Shown piece after piece: positions 34,440 to 43,863 of a stretch of DNA of 64,000 nt. Source of the stretch: Kordiimonadaceae bacterium (lineage in GTDB: Bacteria; Pseudomonadota; Alphaproteobacteria; Sphingomonadales; Emcibacteraceae); contig JACKKT010000005.1 of assembly GCA_024236295.1 (NCBI GenBank), positions 146,908-210,907 on the forward strand, written 5' to 3'. The translations under genes were made by a program, and so were the position numbers. The notes under the pieces are model-generated. The model ran no database searches, was not told the origin of the DNA, and was given only the letters and a program-made list of their open reading frames with translations. Within the stretch, counting starts at the first letter, position 1. Every line of letters starts with the position of its first letter.

Positions 34440-36299
34440 TCAGCTGTTGATAGCCTTCTTGATGGGCATATATTTAGTCAACAGAACACGATTCTCAGGT
34501 AGCGTAATTACTGCTTTAGTTCCAATACCGACTTCACTGAACAGATTAAAATGACCTCCATGGAGTTCGACAAGTTTTTTTACAATTGGCAGACCAAGTC
34601 CTGTACCTTCTTCATTAAGGTCATGGGAAGCATCCCCCTGCTCAAATGCATTCATAACCAGCGCTATGCGGTTTGCAGGTATCCCTACCCCTGTATCTTC
34701 AACGCTAATGACCGCCTGTCCTTTATCATCCAATTCTATTTTGCAGGTGACATTACCTGACTCTCCGGTAAATTTAATAGCATTGGATATAATATTAATA
34801 ACCGCCCGCTTAATAGCATGAGCATCCCCATAGATACTGATACGTCGCCCGGATTCCCCTTTTTGTTTAGTAAAGATAATATTTTTATTCTTTGCATGCG
34901 GCTCCAGCATTTTCATGGCATCATCAATACAATCATCTAGAGAAAAATCCGTTTCAACCAAATGCCATTTTCCGGCTTCAATTTTTGATAAATCAAGGAT
35001 ATCCTTGATTACCGTAGCCAGATGTTCGCCGCTGTCTTTGATGTTATTTAGATATTCAATATATCGAGGTTCTTTAATTTCCCCAAATATTCCGGAAAGC
35101 ATTACATCAGAAAAGCCGATTATGGCATTAAGTGGCGTTCTGATTTCATGAGACATATTGGCCAGAAATTCTGATTTTGCCTTATTTGCTTCTTCCGCTT
35201 CGATCTGAGCTTCTTCAGCAACCACTTGCGATAATTCCGCAAGATATTTGGCATGTTCTGCAGCTGCTCTTGCATCTTCTGCATCCAGCCTGGAAATAAG
35301 AAGTTCGTCTTCGGCTTTTTTACGGCGTTTAATTTCTTTCCTAAGTCCGAGGTTCCAAACAAGAATTAAAGCAACAATTATTGTGGATATTACAAGAATC
35401 CACCAAACCAGACTGTTATTTTTGTTTTCAACGGTTTTTAAAACAAGCCAGTTTCGCAGAATCTGATTTCTTTCAGCGATTGTAATTGACGATAACGCTT
35501 TCTGAAGTGAACTAGCGAGCAATGGTAATTCTGACCGTGCAGCCATGGAAATAAAACCTTTATATGGTGTTACGCCGACAACGGACAAATTTGTCAATGC
35601 CTCTGCCGTCATATTATAACTCGTTATCGGGACACTGCCGATATGGGCATCCACCTTACCTGCTGAAACAAGTTTTAAAGCATCCGCAATAGTTTGCACT
35701 TCAACAATTTCAATATCCGGATAATCTTCTTTAATCTGTTTATTAAGCACAAATCCTTTAATTTCAGCAATTTTATGCCCGCGAAGCCCTTCCATATCTC
35801 CAAAAATCTCAGCGCCATCACGGCTGAATATCATGCTAGAGACATTCAGATAACTATCTGTAAATGCAAGGTATTTATTTCTTTCTTCTGATGGTGCTAC
35901 TGCTGATAGCATCTGAGCCTGCTTGTTCTGGATCATAGCCATGCCATCATCAAAATCTTTATTACCAACCCATTCAAAACGAACATTGAGTTTGTTTTCT
36001 ATTTTTCTTAGATAAGCACCAGCAATTCCACTGATCTGGTTATTTTTATCAATAAATTCTACAGGTGGGATTGCCGGATCAACAGCAACTCTAATAACGG
36101 GATTTTGAGCAAGCCAATCTTTTTCCTCTTGGCTCAAATTTGGTATCAATTCTCCATTATCATTCTCTGCACTGATGGCATAACCTGGGCCAAGTAACAA
36201 AAATATTGCAAATAGAAACAGAACAAATTTATTTCGCGAAGTGGAAAATAAATATTCTAAAAATTTTAATTTAATTATAATTTTGATTAACTTTACCAT
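34440..36299 (-). CDS. Sensor histidine kinase with a single SBP_bac_3 domain (paralog 2)
   Basis: A 619-residue member of the same kinase family: N-terminal anchor (about 24-44), one flytrap (about 55-287), transmembrane helix (297-318), an Ala/Glu-rich coiled coil (about 325-375), HisKA with His384 in NMSHEIRTPLN and HATPase_c with GTGLGLPIVK. The single flytrap aligns with flytrap 2 of paralog 1 (GIAGAYLRKIENKLNVRFEW against GMAGAYLEEISGKLNVQFEW), so flytrap 1 is the one missing. The carboxylate Arg is kept (Arg140) but the amino-contact Asp is replaced by Ser (HIGS). AGGATGAG precedes the ATG. It lies 117 bases upstream of paralog 1, same strand. Confidence 0.92.
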   Translation of the reverse strand: MVKLIKIIIKLKFLEYLFSTSRNKFVLFLFAIFLLLGPGYAISAENDNGELIPNLSQEEKDWLAQNPVIRVAVDPAIPPVEFIDKNNQISGIAGAYLRKIENKLNVRFEWVGNKDFDDGMAMIQNKQAQMLSAVAPSEERNKYLAFTDSYLNVSSMIFSRDGAEIFGDMEGLRGHKIAEIKGFVLNKQIKEDYPDIEIVEVQTIADALKLVSAGKVDAHIGSVPITSYNMTAEALTNLSVVGVTPYKGFISMAARSELPLLASSLQKALSSITIAERNQILRNWLVLKTVENKNNSLVWWILVISTIIVALILVWNLGLRKEIKRRKKAEDELLISRLDAEDARAAAEHAKYLAELSQVVAEEAQIEAEEANKAKSEFLANMSHEIRTPLNAIIGFSDVMLSGIFGEIKEPRYIEYLNNIKDSGEHLATVIKDILDLSKIEAGKWHLVETDFSLDDCIDDAMKMLEPHAKNKNIIFTKQKGESGRRISIYGDAHAIKRAVINIISNAIKFTGESGNVTCKIELDDKGQAVISVEDTGVGIPANRIALVMNAFEQGDASHDLNEEGTGLGLPIVKKLVELHGGHFNLFSEVGIGTKAVITLPENRVLLTKYMPIKKAINS

Positions 36300-36409
36300 G
36301 CATACTCATCCTAGGAATATGCAGAATATTTGATTAACCTTAAATTTATATTAACAAATAAAATCAATCTGTTCGCCAGGCCGGTTAAACAATAGGAACA
36401 GGAAATAAA

Positions 36410-38857
36410 TTAATTAATAACCCTTTCTTTTGGTAAATTTGCTGACGCTTTCGTTCCTATCCCCACTTTACTTTCTACTGAAAAAGTTCCCCCATGTAAT
36501 GTAACGAGCTGGTTAACAATAGCCAGTCCGAGGCCCGTCCCCCCTTTATTAAGATTTTTAAGCTCATATGCCTGACCAAATGGGCTTAAAACTACCTTAA
36601 GCCTGTCTTCTGCAATACCAACACCATTATCAATAACTTCAATCGTTAGTGATCCGACGGGTTCTCTTTTAATATTGATATCGATTTTTCCACCATCCGC
36701 AGTGAATTTTACGGAATTTGAAATAAGATTATCTATAATCCTTCTGATACAACTTTCATCTGCAAGTAATGCTACTTCCCGATCTTCATTGTTAATATTA
36801 ATATTAATGGATAAGTTTCTTTCTTTTGCTTTCTGGCAATATGGTTTTATGCATTCCTCCACAGTCCTGAGTAAATCAAAATCAATATCTGTCATGTGCC
36901 ATTTTCCGGCTTCAATTTTTGAAAGATCAAGAATATCGTTGATAACCACTGAAAGATGTTCACCGCTCCATTTTATATCCTTCAGATATTCCCTGTATTT
37001 TCGTTGGGAAACTCTGCCGAAAGTTTCTGAAGTTATGACGTCAGAAAAACCGATAATTGCGTTTAGGGGAGTTCTTATTTCATGGCTCATATTTGCCAGA
37101 AAGGTTGACTTTGCTGCCATTGCCGTTTCCGCTTCCTTTTGTGATTTTATAAGTTCTCCCTCAATAATTTTTCGGCGGGAAATTTCCCGGCGTAAACTGT
37201 TCATCCAAATAAAAAGAATAAGAAGCAGGGCGAATACTACAACGAAAATATTCAATATAAGATTAGTTTGATCACGCTCAACTTTAATTGAAAGCCAATT
37301 TCTGGAAAAAGCAGCCTTTTCACCAGCAGTAATTGAATTGAGCGCTTTCTGCATTGAACTGCCTAGCAGATCCAAATCATTACGGATGCCAAATGAGTAA
37401 GATGATTTCATGGGCGTTTCTCCACTAACAACAATATCTTTATAGCCTTCAAGGGCAATTATTCGTGAAGTTAATGGAATGATACCTATATAGGCATCCA
37501 CCATACCGTCATTTAATAGTTTCAAGGCCGAGCTAACATCATCAACTTCAACTACCTCAATATCCGGAAATTCATTTCTTATTTCATCAGAAACTGCATA
37601 ATTCTTTATCTGGGCAACTTTTTTATTTTTAAGGGATGCCATATTTATAAAACCTGGACCGCTTTTTTTACTGAAAATCATTTCTGAAAACACCACATAA
37701 TTATCAGTAAAATTCAGATTTTCCTGTGGTTTCAAAATTGCCCCTGAGGAAAGAATAATATCGGCTTTACCAGCATTTATGGCTGAAAGACCTTCTTCTC
37801 GTGTTTCATTGCCAATCCATTGAAAACGAACATTTAATCGCTTGGCAATCAGATCTAGATAAGCCCCTGCAATACCAGTTACTTTATTATCTTCATCTAT
37901 ATCAATTAATGGTAATAGTCCTTTTTCTGAAACCAGATGGATGACATGGTGATTATCAAGCCATTCTCTTTCTGCTCCGTTTAGACCGACCTGATCATCT
38001 ATGATATTTTCTGTCTGCCATTTGCTGCTAAGATCCATATATTCGGAAGCGGAAACCTGTTCCATGCCTTTTTCTATTATTGAAAGCAAGATCGGCCAGT
38101 CTTTACGAACCGCAAACCGCAGTTCATCGGCATATAAAGATTCTGCCAAAATATTTGTTCCAATAACATCAATATTGGTAATAAAATTCTTTTCGATAAT
38201 ATAGCTGGCATTTGGTTGTCGACTGACAAAAACATCAATATTACCCGCTGATAATGCAATCAAAGCTTCTCTGATATTGTCAAAAATAACAAGGTTTAAT
38301 CGTTTATAGTTTTCCTTGAATATTTTTTCACTTGGCCAGTCTTTAACCACACCAATTTTTTTATTAATCAGATCATTTATACCACCAATTTTATCGGCAC
38401 CTATTGTACCATAAAATATCATTGGCATATTGAAGTAGGGCGATGAATAATACCAATCAATGTCTCCTTTCTTTTTCTCAAGCATGCTGAGAAGGACATC
38501 AATCTCCTTATTTTCTGCCATTTCCAATAATTTAGGCCAGCTATCATTGCTAATAAATTCGACTTTTATGCCGACCTTAGAGGCAATCAGTTTTATATAA
38601 TCAACTGAAAAACCGGCAGGGCTTCCTTCTGAAATATATTCAATAGGTGGCCATTTTGTAAAATTCGACACCCGGATTACAGGGTGATCATTTATCCAGT
38701 TAGTTTCTTCATTTGTTAAATTTGCTGAAACTGAATTATTCTGTGCATAAACATTAAGTAATGGAATAAATAAAATGCCCAGCAATAGGATGCCGCGCGC
38801 ATTAACCCTCAACGAACGCCTGTTAAAAATAATTCCGATGAATGCCCAACCCACCAT
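36410..38857 (-). CDS. Sensor histidine kinase with two divergent SBP_bac_3 domains (paralog 3)
   Basis: An 815-residue kinase with N-terminal hydrophobic segment, two flytraps, one transmembrane helix (NIFVVVFALLLILFIWM), HisKA with acceptor His592 and HATPase_c with GTGLGLAIVN. Both flytraps have lost the Arg that binds the ligand carboxylate: the site reads EKKKGDIDWYY in flytrap 1 and LKPQENLNFTD in flytrap 2. It therefore probably recognises something other than a plain amino acid, or has become ligand-independent. I chose the ATG at 38857 because GGGTGAG lies seven bases upstream; an in-frame TTG at 38908 has no such site. It lies just downstream of rpsI's terminator, same strand. Confidence 0.9.
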   Translation of the reverse strand: MVGWAFIGIIFNRRSLRVNARGILLLGILFIPLLNVYAQNNSVSANLTNEETNWINDHPVIRVSNFTKWPPIEYISEGSPAGFSVDYIKLIASKVGIKVEFISNDSWPKLLEMAENKEIDVLLSMLEKKKGDIDWYYSSPYFNMPMIFYGTIGADKIGGINDLINKKIGVVKDWPSEKIFKENYKRLNLVIFDNIREALIALSAGNIDVFVSRQPNASYIIEKNFITNIDVIGTNILAESLYADELRFAVRKDWPILLSIIEKGMEQVSASEYMDLSSKWQTENIIDDQVGLNGAEREWLDNHHVIHLVSEKGLLPLIDIDEDNKVTGIAGAYLDLIAKRLNVRFQWIGNETREEGLSAINAGKADIILSSGAILKPQENLNFTDNYVVFSEMIFSKKSGPGFINMASLKNKKVAQIKNYAVSDEIRNEFPDIEVVEVDDVSSALKLLNDGMVDAYIGIIPLTSRIIALEGYKDIVVSGETPMKSSYSFGIRNDLDLLGSSMQKALNSITAGEKAAFSRNWLSIKVERDQTNLILNIFVVVFALLLILFIWMNSLRREISRRKIIEGELIKSQKEAETAMAAKSTFLANMSHEIRTPLNAIIGFSDVITSETFGRVSQRKYREYLKDIKWSGEHLSVVINDILDLSKIEAGKWHMTDIDFDLLRTVEECIKPYCQKAKERNLSINININNEDREVALLADESCIRRIIDNLISNSVKFTADGGKIDINIKREPVGSLTIEVIDNGVGIAEDRLKVVLSPFGQAYELKNLNKGGTGLGLAIVNQLVTLHGGTFSVESKVGIGTKASANLPKERVIN

Positions 38858-38995
38858 AAAATAACTCACCCGGACTTTAAAACTTACCCCCTTTTTCACG
38901 ATATCCAAATTTTTGACAAATTGAAACTCTTTTGCGGTTTATTCGTTAAAAATACTTTTTTAATTCATATAACCTTTTGAAAGTGAATAAAAAAA

Positions 38996-39017
38996 GCCCA
39001 CTTAATAATAAGCGGGC
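38996..39017 (-). terminator. rplM-rpsI terminator
   Basis: GCCCACTTA (38996-39004) pairs with TAAGCGGGC (39009-39017), with one G-T wobble. On the minus strand it is followed by a run of seven T. It isolates the ribosomal-protein operon from the downstream sensor kinase. Confidence 0.85.
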
Positions 39018-39045
39018 CTTTCTTGATAATGCAGTAAAAAAATGA

Positions 39046-39564
39046 TTAGCGTTTTGAGAACTGGAAGCTCTTACGCGCTTTCGCCTTACCATATTTCTTA
39101 CGTTCAACTACCCTTGCGTCACGTGTCAGGAAGCCAGCAGCTTTAATGACAGGACGAAGTTCAGGTTCAAAATTGGTAAGTGCTTTACTAATCCCATGGC
39201 GAACTGCGCCCGCCTGACCCGAAAGCCCACCACCGCTTACAGTAGCCATCACGTCATACTGACCAACACGACCGGCAACTTCAAAAGCCTGACCAATAAT
39301 CATGCGAAGCGTCGGACGCGCAAAATAAATTGCTTCTTCACGGCCATTAACAGTAATCACACCTTTACCAGGTTTAATCCAGACACGGGCAATCGCATCT
39401 TTACGTTTACCAGTAGCATATGCACGGCCATGTTCATCAATTTTTTTAACGTAACCTGTAGCGTCATCACCAGCTACCTGTGTCGCTGCAGCGGCATCAG
39501 TTTTAGCTGTAGCGGCCTTAGTAACCTCTTTTAGGTCTTCTAATGTTTTTTTATCTTCAGCCAT
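39046..39564 (-). CDS. rpsI: 30S ribosomal protein S9
   Basis: A 172-residue S9. The conserved core starts at about residue 48 (GRAYATGKRKDAIARVWIKPG) and ends in the RNA-contacting basic tail KARKSFQFSKR. About 45 residues of Ala/Lys/Glu-rich N-terminal extension precede it; similar extensions occur in alphaproteobacterial S9. The ATG at 39564 overlaps the rplM stop by eight bases and has AAGGAT upstream; an in-frame start nine codons earlier lies inside rplM and is unlikely. Confidence 0.97.
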   Translation of the reverse strand: MAEDKKTLEDLKEVTKAATAKTDAAAATQVAGDDATGYVKKIDEHGRAYATGKRKDAIARVWIKPGKGVITVNGREEAIYFARPTLRMIIGQAFEVAGRVGQYDVMATVSGGGLSGQAGAVRHGISKALTNFEPELRPVIKAAGFLTRDARVVERKKYGKAKARKSFQFSKR

Positions 39565-40030
39565 TTTCTGTAATCCTTGCATTCTTAACATTCATTGCAG
39601 CAACATCAAGCACTTCCGGCTGCTGAGCAGCATGTGTATGTTCCGGACCGGCAAATACACGAAGATTTTTAAGTTGTTCACGACCCAGTGGACCGTTATT
39701 AAGCATACGTTTTACGGCTTTAACAATGACGCGCTCAGGATAGTCACCTTCAAGCAGATCACGAGCTGTACGTTCTTTTATTCCGCCCGGATGTCCTGTA
39801 TGCCAGTAATAGACTTTTTTATCTTTTTTTCCGCCGCTTAGGGCTACTTTTTCAGCATTGATAACAATGATATTGTCGCCACAATCCATGGAAGGCGTAT
39901 ACATTGGTTTATGCTTACCTTTCAGATATGTAGCAATAACAGCTGCCAGACGGCCGAGGATAAGTCCATCGGCGTCAATAACGAACCATTTTTTCTCAAT
40001 ATCTGCAGGTTTTGCAGAGTAAGTTTTCAT
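39557..40030 (-). CDS. rplM: 50S ribosomal protein L13
   Basis: A 157-residue L13, an early-assembly protein of the large subunit. Family motifs include WFVIDADGLILGRLA, YLKGKHKPMYTP, GDNIIVINAEKVALSGGK and MLNNGPLGREQLKNLRVFAG. It is the first gene of the universal rplM-rpsI operon, transcribed from a good promoter at 40072-40099. In many bacteria L13 represses its own operon by binding the leader; the leader here is short and no matching structure was recognised. Confidence 0.97.
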   Translation of the reverse strand: MKTYSAKPADIEKKWFVIDADGLILGRLAAVIATYLKGKHKPMYTPSMDCGDNIIVINAEKVALSGGKKDKKVYYWHTGHPGGIKERTARDLLEGDYPERVIVKAVKRMLNNGPLGREQLKNLRVFAGPEHTHAAQQPEVLDVAAMNVKNARITENG

Positions 40031-40071
40031 TGGATTAAATCCCTGTTAAATTCACGTTTAAATTTGCGCGC

Positions 40072-40099
40072 AATATGCCAGCAAAATAAAGAATGTCAA
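40072..40099 (-). promoter_or_regulatory. Promoter of rplM-rpsI
   Basis: On the minus strand a perfect TTGACA -35 box (40099-40094) is followed after 16 bases by CATATT (40077-40072). Transcription would begin about 35 bases upstream of the rplM start at 40030. Confidence 0.6.
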
Positions 40100-40134
40100 T
40101 GATATTTTTAAGCTATTTTTCAATAAGTTATAAA

Positions 40135-40154
40135 TATGGTATTATAATACCATA
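40135..40154. promoter_or_regulatory. Perfect 20-base palindrome upstream of the rplM promoter
   Basis: The sequence TATGGTATTA followed at once by its reverse complement occupies 40135-40154 with no spacer. It lies about 36 bases upstream of the rplM -35 box and 80 bases beyond the stop of the kinase gene at 40235. It may be a regulator site acting on rplM-rpsI. With no loop it is a poor terminator. Confidence 0.45.
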
Positions 40155-40234
40155 ACACAAACCACTAAAAACATTATAAAATAAATTGATTGATGGAATA
40201 AAGATTCATTTTAAAAGAAAAATTATCTTCTCTT

Positions 40235-42676
40235 TCAGGCAACCATTCTGTATTTCGGGATTGAGACAATTGCTATTGTCCCTTCTCCCAATTCGCTTTG
40301 AAGCCGGAAATCACCCTTATGAAGCTCTATTAACTGCTTGACAATAGCAAGTCCCAGCCCTGTGCCAGTTTCATTAATTTCCCGCACTTCATGAATCTGC
40401 CCAAACGGACTTAGAACCTGTTCTATTCTTTCCTTGGGGATCCCTATACCGTTATCTTCGATTTCAACACGGATAAAATCATTTTGTATATTATTTATCC
40501 GACAAACTATCTGCCCACCACTAGGTGTAAATTTAACGGCATTTGATAATAAATTCATAAACACACGGGTAAAGCCGTGCTGATCAGCATTTACAAATAT
40601 TTCCTCATTTAAAAAATTATTCACACTAATTTCAATTTGCTTTTTATTGGCATCGGGGCTGACAAAGCGAATACATTCACGTAAACAGTCTTCAAGATTA
40701 AATGTTGTTTCTATCAATTGCCATTTACCTGCTTCAATCTTGGACAAATCAAGAATATCATTAATTACCGTTTCAAGATGCTGACCACTTTTATTAATAT
40801 CCTTAAGATAATTTTTATATCTCTCTTCCTTAATTTCACCGAAAAGACCAGATGACATAACTTCGGAAAAGCCAATAATGGCATTAAGCGGCGTTCTGAT
40901 TTCATGAGACATATTTGCCAGAAAATTTGATTTGGCTTTACTGGCTTCCTCTGCAATGGCAAGGGCGACTTCTGCCTTTTTTTTGGCTTCGACCAGTTCC
41001 TGTTCAACCAGTTTACGTCTTCTGACTTCGTTATAGAGGAAATATAGCCAAATCAACACACCCATAAAAATAACTATAATAAAAATGAATTCCTTACCAT
41101 ATTGTTCAAAAAAACTTTTTTCATTTTCTCTATATGAAAACCAGCGGCTGGTGATCTGGTTTTTTTCATCATCACTAATTGATCCTAGTGCTTTATTTAG
41201 GGCGCTAGCCAGTAATGGCAGATCTTTCCTGACAGCAATACGGGGGCTTGACATATAGGGAGTTTCTCCTGTTGCAACCAGTGGAATTATCCCGGCCTTG
41301 CTCATATAGAAAGACGTTGAAGTAATATCCCCGACAAATGCATCAACATCGCCGCTTTCCACTTCTTTTACGGCATCAGCAGCCGTCTCCTTTTCAACAA
41401 GTTTAATTTGCGGGTAATTGGTCATTAACTGTTCTGCAATAGCCGTCCCCCTTTCCACGGCAACAGATTTACCAAATAATTCATTAAGTGTTCTATATGT
41501 ACGACCATTTTCCTTCGTGAAAATCATGTTAGTCAGGTCCAGATAACTATCACTGAACAACAGATATTTCTCCCGGTCACTGGTTAAAACTGCAGAAGAC
41601 AGAATATCGGCTTTTTCTGATTTTATCTGATCCAGTGCCTCCGCCCAGGACCGGTTTCCTGTCCATTCAAACCTGATGTTAAGCCGCTTCCCCACTTCTT
41701 CCAGCAGGCTGCCTGAAATCCCGCTGATTTTTCCATTATCATCAATAAATTCCAGTGGTGTCATATCAACATTGGCGGCGACGCGGACGACCTTATGATT
41801 TTCAAGATAGTCCAATTCCTCAGGCGTCAGGAAATATTTACGATTTAGACTATATCTGCTTTGCCAGCGCTGCGATAAATTCTGAAACTCTTCCGCGGTT
41901 ATAGCTTCAGTGCCTTTTTTTAATAATTGAGCAAGAATTGGATCATCATTTCGACTGGCTATGCTGATACTGTTTATATTGCTCATTTCCCTGATCGGGG
42001 TTTTGCCCGACACTTCAATTCCCAGGACCATATTTTGAGCAATCAGATAATTTGTAATTGGTGAAATGCCGGCAAGCACATCAATATGACCAAGGGACAG
42101 TTCCGAAAGGCCGTCTGACATGGTCGGCACTTCAACCAGATTAACTTGCGGATATTTATTTCTATACTGTTCAGTACTGGCCCAGCCCGCGACGCTTCCG
42201 AGCTTTTTTCCCTCTAAATCTTTAATATCATTAATCGGTGGAGATCCGGTTTTAATAAAATAATACATCGGCAGATCAAGATAAGGGGCAGTAAAATTAA
42301 GAAATTTTCTTCTTTCAGCCGTATTGACAAGATTATGGGATATATCGATCTTATGTTTTATGAGCATGTCAATCTGCTCTGGCCAAGGAACACCCCTGAC
42401 AAAGTCTATTTTGACGCCGATTTTATCAGCCACCATTAACAGATAATCTGTTGAAAATCCGGCAGGTTTTCCATTTTCCAGAAACTCAAGTGGAGCAACA
42501 TTGTCCTTGAAAGTGGCCGTCAGAACTTGATGGTTTTTTATCCATTCCTGTTCCTCAGGAGTAAAAATTACATTATTCTTATTAGATGATTGTGCCTGGG
42601 CAAATTGTGAATGAAGAAATGCCGACAATAATAAAATTGCAATTTTCAGGGTGCATTTGACTATTTTCAATTTCAT
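40235..42676 (-). CDS. Sensor histidine kinase with two periplasmic SBP_bac_3 domains (paralog 4)
   Basis: An 813-residue kinase: signal/anchor (ending near QFAQAQ), flytrap 1 (about 38-275), flytrap 2 (about 283-515), transmembrane helix (about 529-547), coiled coil with EEASKAKSNF, HisKA with His591 and HATPase_c with GTGLGLAIVK. Flytrap 1 keeps the carboxylate Arg (Arg122) but lacks the amino-contact Asp. Flytrap 2 has both (Arg368, Asp450), like paralog 1, so an amino acid or close analogue is the best ligand guess. No receiver, HPt or partner gene is present. It lies immediately upstream of rplM-rpsI, same strand. The ribosome site before ATG 42676 is weak. Confidence 0.92.
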   Translation of the reverse strand: MKLKIVKCTLKIAILLLSAFLHSQFAQAQSSNKNNVIFTPEEQEWIKNHQVLTATFKDNVAPLEFLENGKPAGFSTDYLLMVADKIGVKIDFVRGVPWPEQIDMLIKHKIDISHNLVNTAERRKFLNFTAPYLDLPMYYFIKTGSPPINDIKDLEGKKLGSVAGWASTEQYRNKYPQVNLVEVPTMSDGLSELSLGHIDVLAGISPITNYLIAQNMVLGIEVSGKTPIREMSNINSISIASRNDDPILAQLLKKGTEAITAEEFQNLSQRWQSRYSLNRKYFLTPEELDYLENHKVVRVAANVDMTPLEFIDDNGKISGISGSLLEEVGKRLNIRFEWTGNRSWAEALDQIKSEKADILSSAVLTSDREKYLLFSDSYLDLTNMIFTKENGRTYRTLNELFGKSVAVERGTAIAEQLMTNYPQIKLVEKETAADAVKEVESGDVDAFVGDITSTSFYMSKAGIIPLVATGETPYMSSPRIAVRKDLPLLASALNKALGSISDDEKNQITSRWFSYRENEKSFFEQYGKEFIFIIVIFMGVLIWLYFLYNEVRRRKLVEQELVEAKKKAEVALAIAEEASKAKSNFLANMSHEIRTPLNAIIGFSEVMSSGLFGEIKEERYKNYLKDINKSGQHLETVINDILDLSKIEAGKWQLIETTFNLEDCLRECIRFVSPDANKKQIEISVNNFLNEEIFVNADQHGFTRVFMNLLSNAVKFTPSGGQIVCRINNIQNDFIRVEIEDNGIGIPKERIEQVLSPFGQIHEVREINETGTGLGLAIVKQLIELHKGDFRLQSELGEGTIAIVSIPKYRMVA

Positions 42677-42752
42677 TTATACTGAAACCATTATTATATT
42701 CCCCGAATATAAGATACCCCCAATATGTAAAATTTTATTTAATAAATCTAAA

Positions 42753-43781
42753 CTACGACCTGACCCTGTTTAATAAAAATAGAGCAGCGGATAGTGTAAG
42801 CACCGCTCCTATCTGATGCGCCGCAGCAAGCGGAATTGGCACCATATTCAATACCGTTAGCACACCAAGCGTTATTTGCAATAAAATAGTGAATAATACC
42901 AGATATGAAGCAATTTTGACCGATCTGCTTCCCTCATTATGAAGCTTCCACCAAAGTGTAACGGCAACAAGCAAAACAATATATGCAAATGTACGATGTT
43001 CAAAATGAAGCGTCAGCGGATTATCAAGAAGATTACTGTACCACGGGGTATTCCCAAAAAGCCCGTCCGGGATCATACTGCCAAACATTAACGGCCAGGT
43101 ATCACTGACTAATCCAGCGTTTAGTCCTGCAACAAGTCCACCTAACAGGATTTGAATAAAGATAATCACGACATAGAATGTTGCCAATTTTGTAGGTCTA
43201 TAAAAAGTTTTTTCCTTTATTGGCATAACCAGCCTTAATGCAACCCAGAACATATAAATATATATTAGAATGGCCAAACCCAGATGGGCCGTAAGACGAT
43301 AATGACTGACATCCGGCCTGTCAATCAGTCCACTTTTAACCATCCACCAGCCTAAAAGACCCTGACAGCCGCCCAGTATAAGCATTGTCCATAAATGCGG
43401 CTTTAATGCCCGTTTGACTTTTCGCCTGGCCAGAAAAATAAAAAACGGCACCGCAAACAAAACACCAATTAATCGCCCCAATAAACGATGAGAATATTCC
43501 CAGTAAAAAATGTTTTTAAATTCATCAAGGGACATGCCCTTGTTTACTTTCTGATATTCCGGATATTGCTTATAGGCTTCGAATTCAGCTGTCCATTGCT
43601 GATCATTCAGGGGCGGTATTACACCACTGATCGGTTTCCAGTTTACCATACTGAGCCCGGATTCCGTAAGCCGTGTAACGCCCCCCACCACGACCATGGC
43701 AAAGACAAAGGCGCAAACAATAAACAACCATATTGCAACATGTCGGTTGTTTCGGTCCTTGGCTTTTATATATGCGTTCAA
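42753..43781 (-). CDS. ctaA: Heme A synthase (COX15/CtaA)
   Basis: A 342-residue membrane protein with eight predicted helices. It oxidises the C8 methyl of heme O to make heme A for cytochrome aa3-type oxidases. The heme-ligand histidines lie in EYSHRLLGR, LTAHLGLAI, FEHRTFAY and AAHQIGAV. GGVTRLTESGLSMVNWKPI near the start is the family signature. The start is a TTG at 43781; there is no suitable in-frame ATG before the first helix. It implies aerobic respiration with heme A oxidases. Confidence 0.95.
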   Translation of the reverse strand: MNAYIKAKDRNNRHVAIWLFIVCAFVFAMVVVGGVTRLTESGLSMVNWKPISGVIPPLNDQQWTAEFEAYKQYPEYQKVNKGMSLDEFKNIFYWEYSHRLLGRLIGVLFAVPFFIFLARRKVKRALKPHLWTMLILGGCQGLLGWWMVKSGLIDRPDVSHYRLTAHLGLAILIYIYMFWVALRLVMPIKEKTFYRPTKLATFYVVIIFIQILLGGLVAGLNAGLVSDTWPLMFGSMIPDGLFGNTPWYSNLLDNPLTLHFEHRTFAYIVLLVAVTLWWKLHNEGSRSVKIASYLVLFTILLQITLGVLTVLNMVPIPLAAAHQIGAVLTLSAALFLLNRVRS

Positions 43782-43863
43782 CGTCTGATCTCGGTTACTA
43801 AATCTTGATAAACGCCTTATAAGTTATTTTTAACCATAAAAAAAGGACCTTATTTAATTTATT

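Noticed and set aside
36675..37271. 198-codon plus-strand open frame inside the kinase gene at 36410
   Set aside because: It is antisense to the HisKA and ATPase coding region and its codons follow the constraints of that gene.
38858..38908. TTG start at 38908 for the third sensor kinase
   Set aside because: No ribosome site precedes it, while the ATG at 38857 has GGGTGAG at good spacing. It remains possible.
31872..42676. Classical BvgS/EvgS phosphorelay system
   Set aside because: Each protein stops after the ATPase domain. No receiver or HPt domain and no response regulator are encoded, so the full phosphorelay architecture is not supported.
31872..42676. Assembly duplication as the cause of the similar kinase genes
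   Set aside because: The paralogs differ throughout in sequence, length and domain content, so they are not artefactual copies.
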